In this document: positions 12,441 to 22,891 of the stretch, in pieces
Numbering within the stretch: position 1 is the first letter of the stretch
Layout of the letters: the number at the start of each line of letters is the position of its first letter
Source: Isoetes taiwanensis
Lineage: Eukaryota > Streptophyta > Lycopodiopsida > Isoetales > Isoetaceae
DNA: 64,000 nt
Reading direction: 5' to 3'
NCBI GenBank assembly: GCA_021234155.1
Contig: JAJEKV010000521.1
Coordinates: 97,373-161,372 of the forward strand
Notes under the pieces: generated by a model
What the model saw: only the letters and a program-made list of their open reading frames with translations
What the model was told of the DNA's origin: nothing
The model's database searches: none
Program-made: the position numbers and the translations under genes

Positions 12441-12913
12441 TAGAGAGGTTTCTTGCATGTTCTTGATAAAACTTGTTGCATGCAAGTTTTAACTTGCTTT
12501 TTCCTTGTTTAGCATCGTTAACAAGTGTTTGGAGACACGAATCTTTAAAATGATAAGCATTATTGTTGTAATGTTAGATTATTTTTTCTAGATTCTAACA
12601 TTGTTCTGTTTTTTTCTTGCAGGTTTCCGTGGAGAGGTTTATCGAGTGCTTGACCATGATGTCTGTCGTGCTTTTGATTGTGGTGTCGGCTTTTAAACAT
12701 TGCTTAAGTTTTTCTTGTAGTTTTGCTTGTAGTCATTTGTTGGTGGAACTATCAACAACTTCTTCATCAACTGTGTTGATCTAAAAGATATGAATACTGT
12801 GCTCGAAGGTCTTAAGGAAAAATGTTGAACACTTGATCCCTTTTTTATTTTGATTTTTGGAATGAAGATCATTGATCTCAACTCTCTTGTACTTCAGAAA
12901 TTTTGAATGCAAT

Positions 12914-14491
12914 TGTGACATTCCAGCATAACATACGGTCCGAATACGTATATTATATTGCCACACCACGCGTACATGTCACCATGACAAGTACTTGAGA
13001 GCTGTAAAGAGTTGCACCAAGGGGGCAACCTCGTATGTTGCACATGTATATTAAACATATGCAATAAACCCCTTTGCCAAAGGGCAAAGCCCCATTGGTC
13101 CCTTCTAACCTAAACCTAAAAGGTCATGTAAAAGGAACAAAAGGGAAAACCCTAAACCCTTTCGATTTTCGCATTTTGGCTTCCTTGAGCCATTCCAGCC
13201 AAGCCAAGGTGCTAGTTCACATTGCCAGGCACCGTCAAGCCGCATTTGCACAGCAGGTCTCTCAGGAGCAGCTGCATTCAGCCCGAACGATGGCATGGAT
13301 GTGATTCAAGGAGCAGGAGCAAGCCAAGGATCAGGTAACCTGTAATTCTGTTGTGCAAAGCCGACTTTCAGCTCGGCAATGAGTTAGGATAGTATGTTAG
13401 ATCAGTCTTAGCAGCCTTGTAGAACATAAGATCACCAGCCTTAACGGATGAACCTAACCATGTATGTTTAGGTAGATAGATTAGATATTATTCAGTATCT
13501 CAGTTCTTTTATGATGATGATGTTCCATTCTATGCTCTCATGTGTATGTGGGAAGGGGGGTAGAGGCCCTGAAACCTTCAGTGGCAGGTGATTCTAGATA
13601 ACCTCATTAATTCCCAATTAATGCAACCCGTGTACAAGAGCCCGCCTGGTTGTGAGTGGCAGGGCTAGACCGGTGGAATAAGGGGAGCTTGTCCCATCAC
13701 TGACTGATCCCTCCTGTGTAAAGCCTACCAGGGATCTTAACGGGCTAGGCTTAATGGTTTGCCACTGCATGTGGGCAAGGCATGAGCTCGATACCTATTG
13801 GGTGATGCGTCACCTTCAATGAGATTCAAGTCGAGTACAAGCAGTGGCCCTCTAGCCGCCTGTGATGGGCATGCATGCCTCTGGAGGGGGGTGATCCTCC
13901 TCCTGCCTCATCGGCACTAGGAAGATGAAACCCAGTAGTAGCCCCTTTGGCTGGCAGGCTACAGTCCAGTCTCTAGACTCTTCAACCTACTCTGCAAAGT
14001 GTGCACTGGGAGGGGCGGATGAAGCGGACTACCCAACAGCCATGTTCCCATGTTCCGATTGGTCTCCGTGGATGATAAAAATACCTTCCTTCCTTCCTTC
14101 CATGCCAGCCCAATCCACTCTTATGAATTCTGTCTGTAATGACTTCTGGAGGCCCAAGCCGTCAGTCCATACCCTAGAGTCTAAGCCTTTAGTAGGATCT
14201 CCCATGTGATGATGATATTGTTGATGTGTTTACACATGTATGTTATGGTGTAGTCACCCTTCAAGGTGAATCTAATTGTATTTGATGTCATGTGCGTATG
14301 TTTATTCATGCTTCCGCAGCTAGGACGGTCCCGAGAGAAGAAGGGACAAATGACCCATTCATTCTTCCTCACCGATCCATTGCTAAAGGATTGGTGTCAG
14401 GTGGATGGCCTCTGTCAGTTTGGCTGCCAGGGGGATGAACTCCGCCTTCTAATGCGATGGGAGCATCGTAGAAGACGTATGGGACGTCACA
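12914..14491 (+). repeat. LTR of element A
   Basis: About 1578 bp with perfect 6-bp terminal inverted ends (TGTGAC...GTCACA), ending one base before the primer-binding site. It matches the LTR of element B (41163-42744) along its length, for example GACATTCCAGCATAA near the start, the GGGGGTAGAG block and the last 100 bases. No second copy flanks element A in the window. Confidence 0.85.
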
Positions 14492-14492
14492 G

Positions 14493-14506
14493 TGGTATCA
14501 GAGCCA
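14493..14506 (+). promoter_or_regulatory. Primer-binding site of element A (initiator tRNA-Met)
   Basis: TGGTATCAGAGCCA is complementary to the 3' end of plant initiator tRNA-Met, the usual primer of plant Copia and many Ty3 elements. It starts two bases after the LTR end. Confidence 0.9.
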
Positions 14507-14712
14507 TGATCTTGGTAGGCCAAGATCGGGCATTGACCATTTCCCGGTTAGGACTAACAGTAGACTTTCAGCCTTGAAAATATCAACCCAAGCATGAACC
14601 TCGGAAATTGGATTTTTTTTTTTTTCCAATCCTTAGAATAGTAAAGTAGGATAATGTTAAGTTAGGAGAACAGTAGAAATCCTAAAAAGAAAAAATCTTG
14701 GCTATTAGAGAA

Positions 14713-14990
14713 CCCCTCGCAGAGCCCAAGGCAGTTTCAAAAATTTTGAACAAGGGTCTCGCGCACTTGTGAGTGGTTGATCAATTTTGACCTAGATAGA
14801 TGCATAATTAGAGTAATCTGATAGCTCAGGATAGCTTAGAATTTGAATGTACACTAGGAAAATATATTCTAAGACTAACAAACTGTATAGAAAACTAAAA
14901 TTATAGCCAAAAAGAAGTAACCCCTCACAGAGTGCGCCCAGGGCCTTTTCAAAAGTTTTGAAAGTGCTTCTCGTGCACTGTGTGAGTGGT
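14713..14990 (+). repeat. Hairpin array 1 of element A (two units, 208-bp period)
   Basis: Units at 14713-14777 and 14921-14990. Each starts with CCCCTC-CAGAG, has a central TTTTCAAAA/TTTTGAAAG palindrome and ends with GCACT-TGTGAGTGGT, so the unit folds back on itself as a stem of roughly 30 bp. The array lies between the primer site and the ORF1 promoter. Confidence 0.75.
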
Positions 14991-15078
14991 AGAGTACTTT
15001 TTGCCTGAAAGAACCTAATGTATTAATCTAACAAACACTAATGCTTTACATAATGGTATAACATGAAATTGCAGGTCC

Positions 15079-15108
15079 AAACCCTAAAACTCCCAGACCT
15101 ATAAATAG
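15079..15108 (+). promoter_or_regulatory. Promoter-like unit before ORF1 of element A
   Basis: A telo-box (AAACCCTAAAA, 15079-15089) and a TATA box (TATAAATAG, 15100-15108) lie 112 bp before the ORF1 ATG at 15212. Telo-boxes are known in promoters of plant genes active in dividing cells, including histone genes. The same layout recurs before ORF2 and in element B. Confidence 0.6.
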
Positions 15109-15211
15109 ATCCTTAGGGTTCTTCATTTTCAAATTTCTTCTCCAGCTAGTTACTCTCTGGCCAAGAAGGCAATTTTTAGGCGCTCAGAAGGTGATTGACC
15201 TATTTTAAAAC

Positions 15212-16308
15212 ATGGCCCGCACCAAATAAACTGCTCGAGTGGTTATATCAGGCGGATCAACCAGTGTCCAAGTTCTTGCAGCAGAACAGAAGGCCAGGGA
15301 GGCTCGGGAGTGAGTCAGACAAGAAGAAAACCCCAACCCCAACCCAGATGCTGAGGAGGAGGACCAGCCACATCAAGCCCAGCAAGAACAACCTCAAGAC
15401 ACTGATAGTCAAGAAAACCCAGAGGATCGGGACGAGGAGGACCAGCCAATACCTGAGGAGCTAGCGCGTCGGCTAAAGAAAATAGACAAGAGAAAGAAAG
15501 CATCAAAGAGAAAGAGAATTGCAGAGAAGGAGGAGCGCCAGAAGCTGAAGAAGGCCAAAGGCAAGGACCCCGAACTGCCAAAGAAACCCCGGAGGAAAAC
15601 GAAGACGACATCAAGCAAAGAGGTTACCATAAGGGAGCGGGAGCCCGACAGGCCATTATCTTCTTCCTCAGAAATAGAGTCGGACGAGGAGGTACCGAGA
15701 GGAGGTTCCCAGCCCAGCAGAAGGCTCGGGACCTTCAAATCCAAACAATGAAGAGGAAGAAGCTACAGCACCACCTCCATACCCAAAATGGCCGAAACCA
15801 ACAACTGACCCCAAGAAGGGCAAGCCGGCACAAGCAGGAATGGGAGTACAAGAAGGAATTGAAGGAGCACCAGCAATATATGAAGATGTACGAGGAGTAC
15901 TCAAAATATTATGAAGCAAACAAGGTAACGTACGTGGAGGGAGGAAGGCCAACAAAGAAGAACACAAAGCTGCCCCCGGAGAGACCCATACCACCTAAGA
16001 AACCAATAAAAAGGAAGTCGGACTCCTATTTTGCAAAGACTGCTCGGGAGATTCGACATTTTCAAAGGAGCTACGGACTGTTAATTCCAAGGGCTTCATT
16101 CGCGAGATTAACCCGCAAAATCCTGCAGGAATTCGACAAGACCAAGCGAGTGACAGATGATATGTTGCTTGCATTGCAAGAGGCAGCCGAGCAGAAGTTG
16201 ATCCAGCACTTTGAAGACTCCCTAGCATGTTCTCTCCATGCGAAAAGAGTCACCTGTATGCCTAGAGATATGAAGTTAGCTAGGTTCATAAAGAAGGAAA
16301 ATTGTTAA
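15212..16308 (+). pseudogene. ORF1 of element A: histone H3-derived protein (fossil)
   Basis: The region opens at 15212 with a decayed version of the canonical H3 tail start that B keeps whole. A charged K/R/E/P-rich linker of more than 200 codons follows, including KKIDKRKKASKRKRIAEK. The open stretch 15748-16308 (186 residues) contains the histone fold in one frame. AREIRHFQRSYGLLIP (residues 99-114) matches alphaN, FARLTRKILQEF alpha1, ALQEAAEQKLIQHFED alpha2, HAKRVTCMPRDM (from residue 164) loop 2, and KLARFIKKE alpha3. H3 residues kept include Cys110, His113, Lys115, Arg116, Thr118 and Asp123 (H3 numbering), which serve the H3-H3 bundle and DNA contact. Canonical H3 has 136 residues, so this protein would be far longer. 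Nucleosome incorporation is inference. The gene is broken in more than one place. Confidence 0.88.
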
Positions 16309-16455
16309 AATAATGTACTTAAGAAAATTTTGTGAATATAAAAAGTGTTTTTGATCAAGTTGTAAAGTGTAAAATTGTATTTAATAAGGTTGTAATAATG
16401 GCATGTATAATTGAAATTAATTAATTTTGCCAAAAAGTGATTGTTTTGAGCCCCA

Positions 16456-16729
16456 CCCCTCATAGAGTCCGCCAAGGCCCTTTTCAAAAGTTTTGAAAGT
16501 GCCTCTTGTGCACTCTGTGAGTGTTTGGTCATTGATCTATGCCTAGACTTGTCCAAATTTAGAAACTAAGGGTATAGACCATCTTAACTCGGCAAGATAA
16601 GTAGGATTCTGCCCTTATATCATAATTTTAGAGCTATCTAGGACCCAAACAAGAGCCCACCCCTCACAGAGTGCGCCAGGACCCTTTTCAAAAAGTTTGA
16701 AAGTGCCTCTCGCACACTATGTGAGTGGT
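16456..16729 (+). repeat. Hairpin array 2 of element A (two units, 204-bp period)
   Basis: Units at 16456-16525 and 16660-16729 are of the same family as array 1: CCCCTCA-AGAGT-CGCC at the left, CTTTTCAAAA-GTTTTGAAAG in the middle and CACT-TGTGAGTG at the right. The array lies between ORF1 and the ORF2 promoter. Confidence 0.8.
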
Positions 16730-16865
16730 CAGAGTAAATTAGCCCTAATTCATCCCAACTACCTCTAAATTAGATGAAATTTCTTGCAATAGAATCATTA
16801 GGATGTATTTTAGACTAGATTACCTATCAATTGCTTAGTAGGACCTTGAAATGATAGACATTCCC

Positions 16866-16907
16866 AAACCCTAAAAATTTATCAAATTAGGGTTTTGCCT
16901 ATAAATA
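16866..16907 (+). promoter_or_regulatory. Promoter-like unit before ORF2 of element A
   Basis: A telo-box (AAACCCTAAAAA, 16866-16877) and TATAAATA (16900-16907) lie 116 bp before the ORF2 ATG at 17016. The spacing is almost the same as for ORF1. Confidence 0.6.
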
Positions 16908-17015
16908 TGACCACCACCCTCGTTTGCATCCTACTCTATCACTCCTCACTCGAAGGCAATTTTCCAGCTCCCAGGGGCACTTATACATCTGTTTGATAAT
17001 CCCATCTGCACTATC

Positions 17016-18451
17016 ATGGCCACTTCATCATTTAGACGATAGTACAGCGCTATCGCTCATGTGGCTGAGGCTGACATCAACTCGGTCTTCACTGTTTTTC
17101 AAAAGGAGATCGATGTGGAGGCCACCATAAATGCCACACCCTTTTACCAAGAGATCGTGACTGAGTTCCATGCCAAGATAGAACCTTCTCTAGTAGAACT
17201 CCCCCACGCATAGGCTACTTTGCACCTAGAACAGCAGTCCGTGCAGCTCTGAATGATATCTCAAGTATAGACAAGTAGCCAGATTACATGACCATATCCA
17301 TAAGTAGGAAGCAGTATTTTTCGTATACTGCTGCTGTAGCCATCTTTTTGTCCTATAGAGCTCAAACCCAGATAGGTGAACCCTCCATTCAGCCTTTGGA
17401 TATTGAACTTTTGGGCACAGAAGCAGAAGCAGAAGAGCAAATGCTCTTGGAGTACGAAGGGTCAGAGCAGGAGGAAGAGGCAGAGGAAGGACAGGGGTAC
17501 GATGTGGAAGACATAATCGACATCGCCCCCATACAAGAACAACAACAAGCGAAAGAAGACCTTCAAGGCTTCGACGAAGATTTGAGGGTAACGAGGACAG
17601 CTCCTCCACTTGGGCTAAGCATCACTAGTCTAACCTCGGTCATCATCCAAGGAGAGGAGTACCTGATGCTGCACGACATAAAGAATCTCCCGGAGTGCAG
17701 AAATAGAGGCTACGGGGTGGAGAGCTCCTGCATTTTCTACGTCAACAGCTCGACCTCAATGACTTCATCGATGGGGAGACGCAGGACTTCCCCATTAACA
17801 TAAGTGAGGCCCACACTTACACTGGCCAGTCATCATCAGACATCGAAGCATACACCGGCATACGACAGATGATGAAACAACAGACGCTACCCTTGGAGGA
17901 GGAATTTATAGCCATCCAGGAGCGGATGGGCATCAGAGGAAAGACAATAAGGGCACCTCATCAGTAGCGCCAGTCGGGTTAGAAAGAGACGGCATCAACT
18001 TGACTCTTCCAGGTCCATGCTTGCAGACTACAGGGACTTGATAGCGGTATCAGTGGACGAGTACTCCGGAAGGCACAGGACCAAGATCAGAACTAGAGAA
18101 GAGACAGTAGAGGGAGGACACGACAAAGCCCCCAGGTTTTACCTTCCACTCCTCACTGACGGAAGGATAGTGGTCCTACACTGCCAGTTTAGCCCACGGG
18201 GAGAAGGAGGAGTTTTCATGCTTATTGCCCTCTCGGGATTTGGTAGGCATGCTCGGATGCCTTCGAACATCAACCATGTCATCCTGGTCAAGAGGTCAAT
18301 AGCTTTGAGCGTCTTCGACTTCGCAGTCCCATACAGACGACAGGGCAGGCTGGCCGTCGCTGCGGCCTACACGTCAGATAGAAGGGTTGAAGACCTGGTA
18401 GCGGCACTTCAAGGTGGTACGCCCACCAACATTCTCAGGAACTTGGGGTGA
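17016..18451 (+). pseudogene. ORF2 of element A: unknown protein with acidic middle (fossil)
   Basis: The family is not recognised. The N-terminal part has VEATINATPFYQEIVTEF, shared with element B. The middle (17288-17803) is strongly acidic (EQEEEAEEGQGYDVEDIID), followed by LGLSITSLTSV and LHDIKNLP. The C-terminal part (18017-18451) has FYLPLLTDGRIVVLHCQFSPRGE and looks globular with a beta-rich pattern. No zinc finger, protease or polymerase motif was seen. Because it follows an H3-derived ORF and has an acidic stretch, a histone-chaperone-like role can be imagined, but nothing in the sequence proves it. It could also be an accessory capsid-type or env-like protein. The gene is broken in several places. 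Confidence 0.6.
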
Positions 18452-18680
18452 ACAGTTGGCACAACCCAAGTGAAGAAGTTCTTGGAAGACAACCTGGCAT
18501 ATAGAAGATTCCAGGAATAGATTAAAACTTTTTCTCTCTAGTATTAATTGTAAAAATATTATACCTTATGAATATAAGTGATGCATTATGTATGTTTTTT
18601 GATATATTTTGTCCCCACAACTATATCATCAAACAACCAATGCAATTAGAAACAAAAGCTAATCATAAGAGTGCAATCTA

Positions 18681-19890
18681 ATGTGTATGCGGCTAGAGCA
18701 CCCAGGAAATGTAGAACAAGATCGACAACCTCAGGAAGAGCAGACACCAAGGAACCTGTTCCAAGAGTTCGAGGCACCAACCCCAGAAGAGGAGATATCA
18801 CAAATAAGATTGGATATCCACGAGATAAGAGCTCGGTGGGTTGGGAGGGGGGGGCAACAATTGCACCAGACTAGAATGTTCAACTACCCGAAACACCTGC
18901 TGGCAAAACAGACAAGGCAAAGAAGAGAAACCGGAGAAGGAGATCCCCTAGCACAGATTCCTCCACTCTAGTTCCGACTCCGACTCAGAATCTGAGGAGC
19001 AGGACAACGATTGGTTGGACTGCCAGGAGGGTCCCAACCGTGATAGGGCCAAGGTTGAAGTCGGCTACCATAAGAAAGTCGACTCCGCGCTGAGCAATGT
19101 GTGGAAAGCTAGAATAGTTCTTAGGAGACAACAGGTCAGGGATGGAAGCCGAGGCTTGGTTGGATGAAATGAGAGAGTACGGGAATGCCTATAATATGAA
19201 AGATAAGGACAAGGGCAGGGTAGTAACAGCTAACCTCAAGGGAACAGCCAGAATTTGGTGGAAAGGCTATTCCAAAGCCCATGGGTTAAGCAGAGATAGC
19301 TGCAGATTTAAGAAGTTCTCCAAGACATTTAAGCGTCATACGTGCCGAGAGAACACAAGTGCCATATGATGCAACAGTTCTATAGGTTAGAGCAGGGCAA
19401 TAAGACAGTCCAAAAGTACACAGAAGAGTTTATGAGGCTGAGGCTCTATGTGCCAAAGTTGAGTGAAAGGCACACAGTAGAGGGGTACATTGAAGGCTTG
19501 AATGACGAGATCAGGAAGCTTATGAGAGCTATAAACCCCAAAACAGTGTCAGAAGCAAAGTCTAAAGTCCTGAGCTTACAAGGAACAGGTTCCCAAGTTA
19601 GTGGACAGAAGCAACAGTACTATCAGGACAAGGGGAAAGCTACGGGAAGCTATAGCCCAAGAGCAACAAGCCCGGCAGTTGCTAGACCTCAGTACAATGC
19701 AAACTATGGAAAGCAAGGGAATGCAAATTGTGGCAAGCAAGACAAGAAGCAGGTCAGCTTCAGGGACAAAGAGCAAGTGGGTGGTTCAAACTACTCCAAA
19801 GCAGTGAAGCAGTTCTTACAGTCCATTCTAAAGGAAAAGAGGCAAGAATGTATCGAAAAGCAGTTGTGCTTCAGGTATTTCTAGCCAGGA
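18681..19890 (+). pseudogene. gag of element A (fossil)
   Basis: The N-terminal part at 18681-18971 is charged (PEEEISQIRLDIHEIRARW). The retrotransposon gag core follows at 19142-19700 with EAWLDEMREYGNAYNMKDKD, GTARIWWKGYSKAHG and RLEQGNKTVQKYTEEFMRLR. About 19865-19915 holds the zinc knuckle (CFRYF then PGHLTHNC). This is the typical order of a Ty3 gag: capsid domain, basic stretch, knuckle. It is broken. Confidence 0.8.
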
Positions 19891-19959
19891 CATCTGACAC
19901 ACAACTGCCCCTTCGTGATGAATGCGGCGCTAGCAGAGCTAGGAGGATGGAAGATACCC

Positions 19960-20636
19960 CCGGAGATTGACGAAGAAGATGCTCGCGACTACATCCAGGG
20001 TGAGTGCCACATCTTTGCTGCTATTGACTCTGAGAATGCTGAGAGTCAGTAGCAGGTCATCTCGACGATTGGAAAAGTCAGAGCCAAGTCCTTCATAGTG
20101 TTGATAGACACAGGGAGCACCCATAATTTTGCTTCGCCAAGAACGGTAGAGATGTTGAAGCTAAAGCCTTTGAAGTCTAAGCGTAGGCCTATTGTATTGG
20201 CAAGTGGGGCAATCCAACACATAGCAGGAAAGAGGATCAACTTCGATATAGACTTGCTAGGTATCAACATTGGAATGGGAGCAGAAGTGATGAACATCGG
20301 CAAGTACGACTTGATCATAGGCATGGAATATCTTGGCCATGCTGGAGCTGTGATTGATTGTGGGAAGCAGAAAGTAATCTTAATGACGCCAAATGGCAAG
20401 ATCATTGAGATAATAGGTAAAGAAGTCACCCCAATCATGCAATGCATGTCTAGTAAGAAGTTACTTAGATGCATAAAGAAGGAGCAAGTGGCCTATGTCT
20501 TTAAGCTCGAGGTTGATGAGCCAGAAGCAGAGGAGGACAAGGAGGCCAAAGCATTGAGCAAGCTGTCAAAGCCAATAGCCAAGCTAGTGAAGGAGTTCCA
20601 TGATTTGTTCCCAGATGAGATCAAGCAACTTTCATC
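19960..20636 (+). pseudogene. Retropepsin region of element A (fossil)
   Basis: The DTG active-site motif sits in VLIDTGSTHNFASP (about 20100-20140). The second conserved block is YDLIIGMEYLGHAGAVIDC (about 20305-20360). The linker to RT follows (FHDLFPDEIKQL), and the element ends there. This is a typical Ty3 aspartic protease, which would have matured the Gag-Pol polyprotein. Confidence 0.85.
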
Positions 20637-21503
20637 TTACAGAGCCGTTGGAGGGTTGTTGTCCTCTAGCTCCGGTCCTTTTGACCTTATGGCATCCAGT
20701 CTCTCCACATTCTGTTCCTGTCCCAGGAGTGGCTGATCCCTGATCAGTTTGTGCAGGTACACTTTCCCATTTCTGACTCCCGCATATATCCCTGCCTGAT
20801 TCAGTTCTCTGGCTGTGGCCAATTCTCTGTGTAGCCCCTGACGTTGCATCACCATTAGTGCTTCTTGCACCTTGATTCCATTCCTCAGTCTGGATCCCAT
20901 GCGCAGTATCCGTTCCTTGGTTGTCATGTCTCTGAGTGTTAAGTTTATGTGCCTTGCCTGTCCCCTCCATTGGCCCGATTGTACTGCTTTGACGATTATG
21001 CTTCGGTATTCTTTGAAGACCGTCTTTATTATCTCTGCAGTAACTTGGTATATGTCTTCGTTAGGTTTCTCTGCTACTCTTGTCAGCCTAACGTCATGTT
21101 TAATCCTATTCTGTTCTTTAAATTCCATGATATGCGGCTTTATTCTATCAAAGGATTCCCATGCATCTAATTCAACATTCACCTTTTCTAGCTCAACCCA
21201 CCTCTACATGATCTTGGCTTTCTCTTCCTCGATCTCGTTTATCCTCCATTGCATCTCTTCGCTCGTCCTCTCGAACCCTTGTACCCTTATATCCATATTG
21301 GACATGGCTATCTTGTTATGATTAGCCGTTTTCGCCAACGTATTGAGTGCATCCATGCTTGGGATTCTAGCTTCCAACTGCTTATTCATCTGGGCCAGGA
21401 AGTCTTTGAGATCTTGCTGACTTACTGGTGCTCTTACCATATCTCCCTTCTTCTGCTGGCTGAGGCTGGTGTGATCTGCCATCGATCCTTGGGTGTAATA
21501 CAC
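20637..21503 (-). pseudogene. L1-type LINE ORF1-like protein remnant
   Basis: Read on the minus strand, 21503-21204 gives a coiled-coil segment (LKDFLAQMNKQLEARIPSM, MDIRVQGFERTSEEMQWRI). The same frame continues after one stop as 21182-20637. That part resembles the RNA-binding half of L1 ORF1 proteins: DIYQVTAEIIKTVFKEY, INLTLRDMTTKERILRMGSR, then HRELATARELNQAGIYAG and VRNGKVYL, in the family's order of RRM-like domain, then C-terminal domain. ORF1p coats LINE RNA in the cytoplasm. The frame is still open where the sequence meets element A at 20637, so its end is missing. No endonuclease or RT of this element is present. Family assignment is by pattern only. Confidence 0.55.
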
Positions 21504-22891
21504 ATTGGCGATACTCGTTTAGTTGACTATGCTGAGGCTCTTCTGCTGTGGCTACTGTATCGCCTTCATACAATATATTATGTCTCCCAAATGATCCCTT
21601 ATTTGAAACAACCGTAATGCGAGATTTGAATTTGAAATGGTCATAATTATTCTGCCCACCTCTATATATTATTCAATTTGTTGTTTCTGATTTCCATATA
21701 CTGTTATGTATGCAATCGAGTATTTATTGCTTTTCAGCATGATTTTGAAAGTAAGGACGGTAGGTTTTACCTTACTGTTCTTGCTGATTGGCCGGGGGTG
21801 ATCCTCTCTGTACCAATCTGATTTTCGGTAGTTAACTACCAAGATGTTTTGCTTGTTATTTATTATTTTATTTGTTCTGCTAATATGTCATTTTGGTGAT
21901 CCAGGTACCAATTGGAGAGTCGAGCCCTTGCTATCCTGGCCTACGGGAGGGGGGGGGTTGCACCCCTCAGTCCATAGCATAGTCCAATCTCCTTTTTGAC
22001 AGTAGTAAAGTTGCTTATATCCTTTCTGTTTGCCCGTTTTCCCGTGTTGCCCATACTTACTCCGTTCATGAGGTTTTTTGAGCCTATAGTGGTCCAGATA
22101 ACTAGTTGGTGGATCTAGCCCTCGCTACCCTGGTGTACGGCAGAGGCCTCTTTGTCCTGTATCTCGTTCCGTCCGCCTTTTACTCATTCAAATACTTGCT
22201 TGTTTGTTCTTGTTCGCCGGGTCTCCCGGTTGTGATGACTTGTCTCCCTTTTCCCTTTGCCACATGCAGGTTTCATATGTTGGTATCTTTTGGACCTCCA
22301 TACTGTGGTGGCTTTTATTTCCATTGCACTCCACACGCATTTTTTATGTCACGTCTCCCTGTTGCCCACGACCGTATTCGTGTTTTCGTCTGTTGGCAGT
22401 ATCCTTTATATTTGCACTTCATTGTTTTCATTCGGTGTTATGCTGCTAGTAGAGATTTTTCTATCTACATTTCTATTCCTGTTAGATTTCTGTTGACGGC
22501 TAAGCTACTCACGCCTCCTATCACTCTCAGGTTATCCAAAAACTTCGCGGCTATACTATTCGTATTAATTCGCAGGGTACCAAAGATTTGAGTGATTCAT
22601 GTATTTCATCTACATACGTCTATGCTATACAATTTAGGCTCTTTGACCAGGGGAATGAACTCAGGAATCATACATTAAGTCATTAAAATCATATCTCATA
22701 TTTCATAATTCTTAAGACATAAAGGTTCAGCTGAGTATATTCAGGAGACAGATAGAGGACTAATTGAAGAAACAAACAACAGAAATATGAGGTTAAGGAT
22801 AGAGGCACAAATCAAAAAATTCAAAATTGTGGAGTCGCCCCTCGATTCCCACCATTTTAGCTCCCCCAATTCTTGCTGACTCCTCAATTTC
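21504..22891. other. Spacer between the two minus-strand ORFs
   Basis: No gene is supported. The + strand is pyrimidine-rich with frequent short open frames that look like chance. A G run lies near 21948-21956. It may be the spacer or an intron of a single minus-strand unit spanning 23.6-20.6 kb. Confidence 0.4.

Larger units (their letters stand above)
12914..20636 (+). mobile_element. Element A: Ty3/Gypsy retrotransposon fossil carrying a histone H3-derived ORF
   Basis: The order on the + strand is LTR (12914-14491), initiator tRNA-Met primer site, two hairpins, ORF1 with H3 fold, two hairpins, ORF2, gag with zinc knuckle, and retropepsin. The element ends at about 20636, where sequence of another origin begins. 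No reverse transcriptase, integrase or 3' LTR is present in the window. The gag and protease look closest to the chromovirus side of Ty3 elements (IWWKGYSKAHG, FYRLEQGNKTVQKYTEEF, LIDTGSTHNFASP), but the lineage call is tentative without RT or integrase. It is broken, with several interruptions across its ORFs. It is related to element B, from which it differs clearly in sequence, so the two are not recent sister insertions. Confidence 0.85.

Noticed and set aside
15079-15089. AAACCCTAAA taken as interstitial telomere repeat
   Set aside because: It is a single unit next to a TATA box, as in plant telo-box promoters. There is no tandem array.
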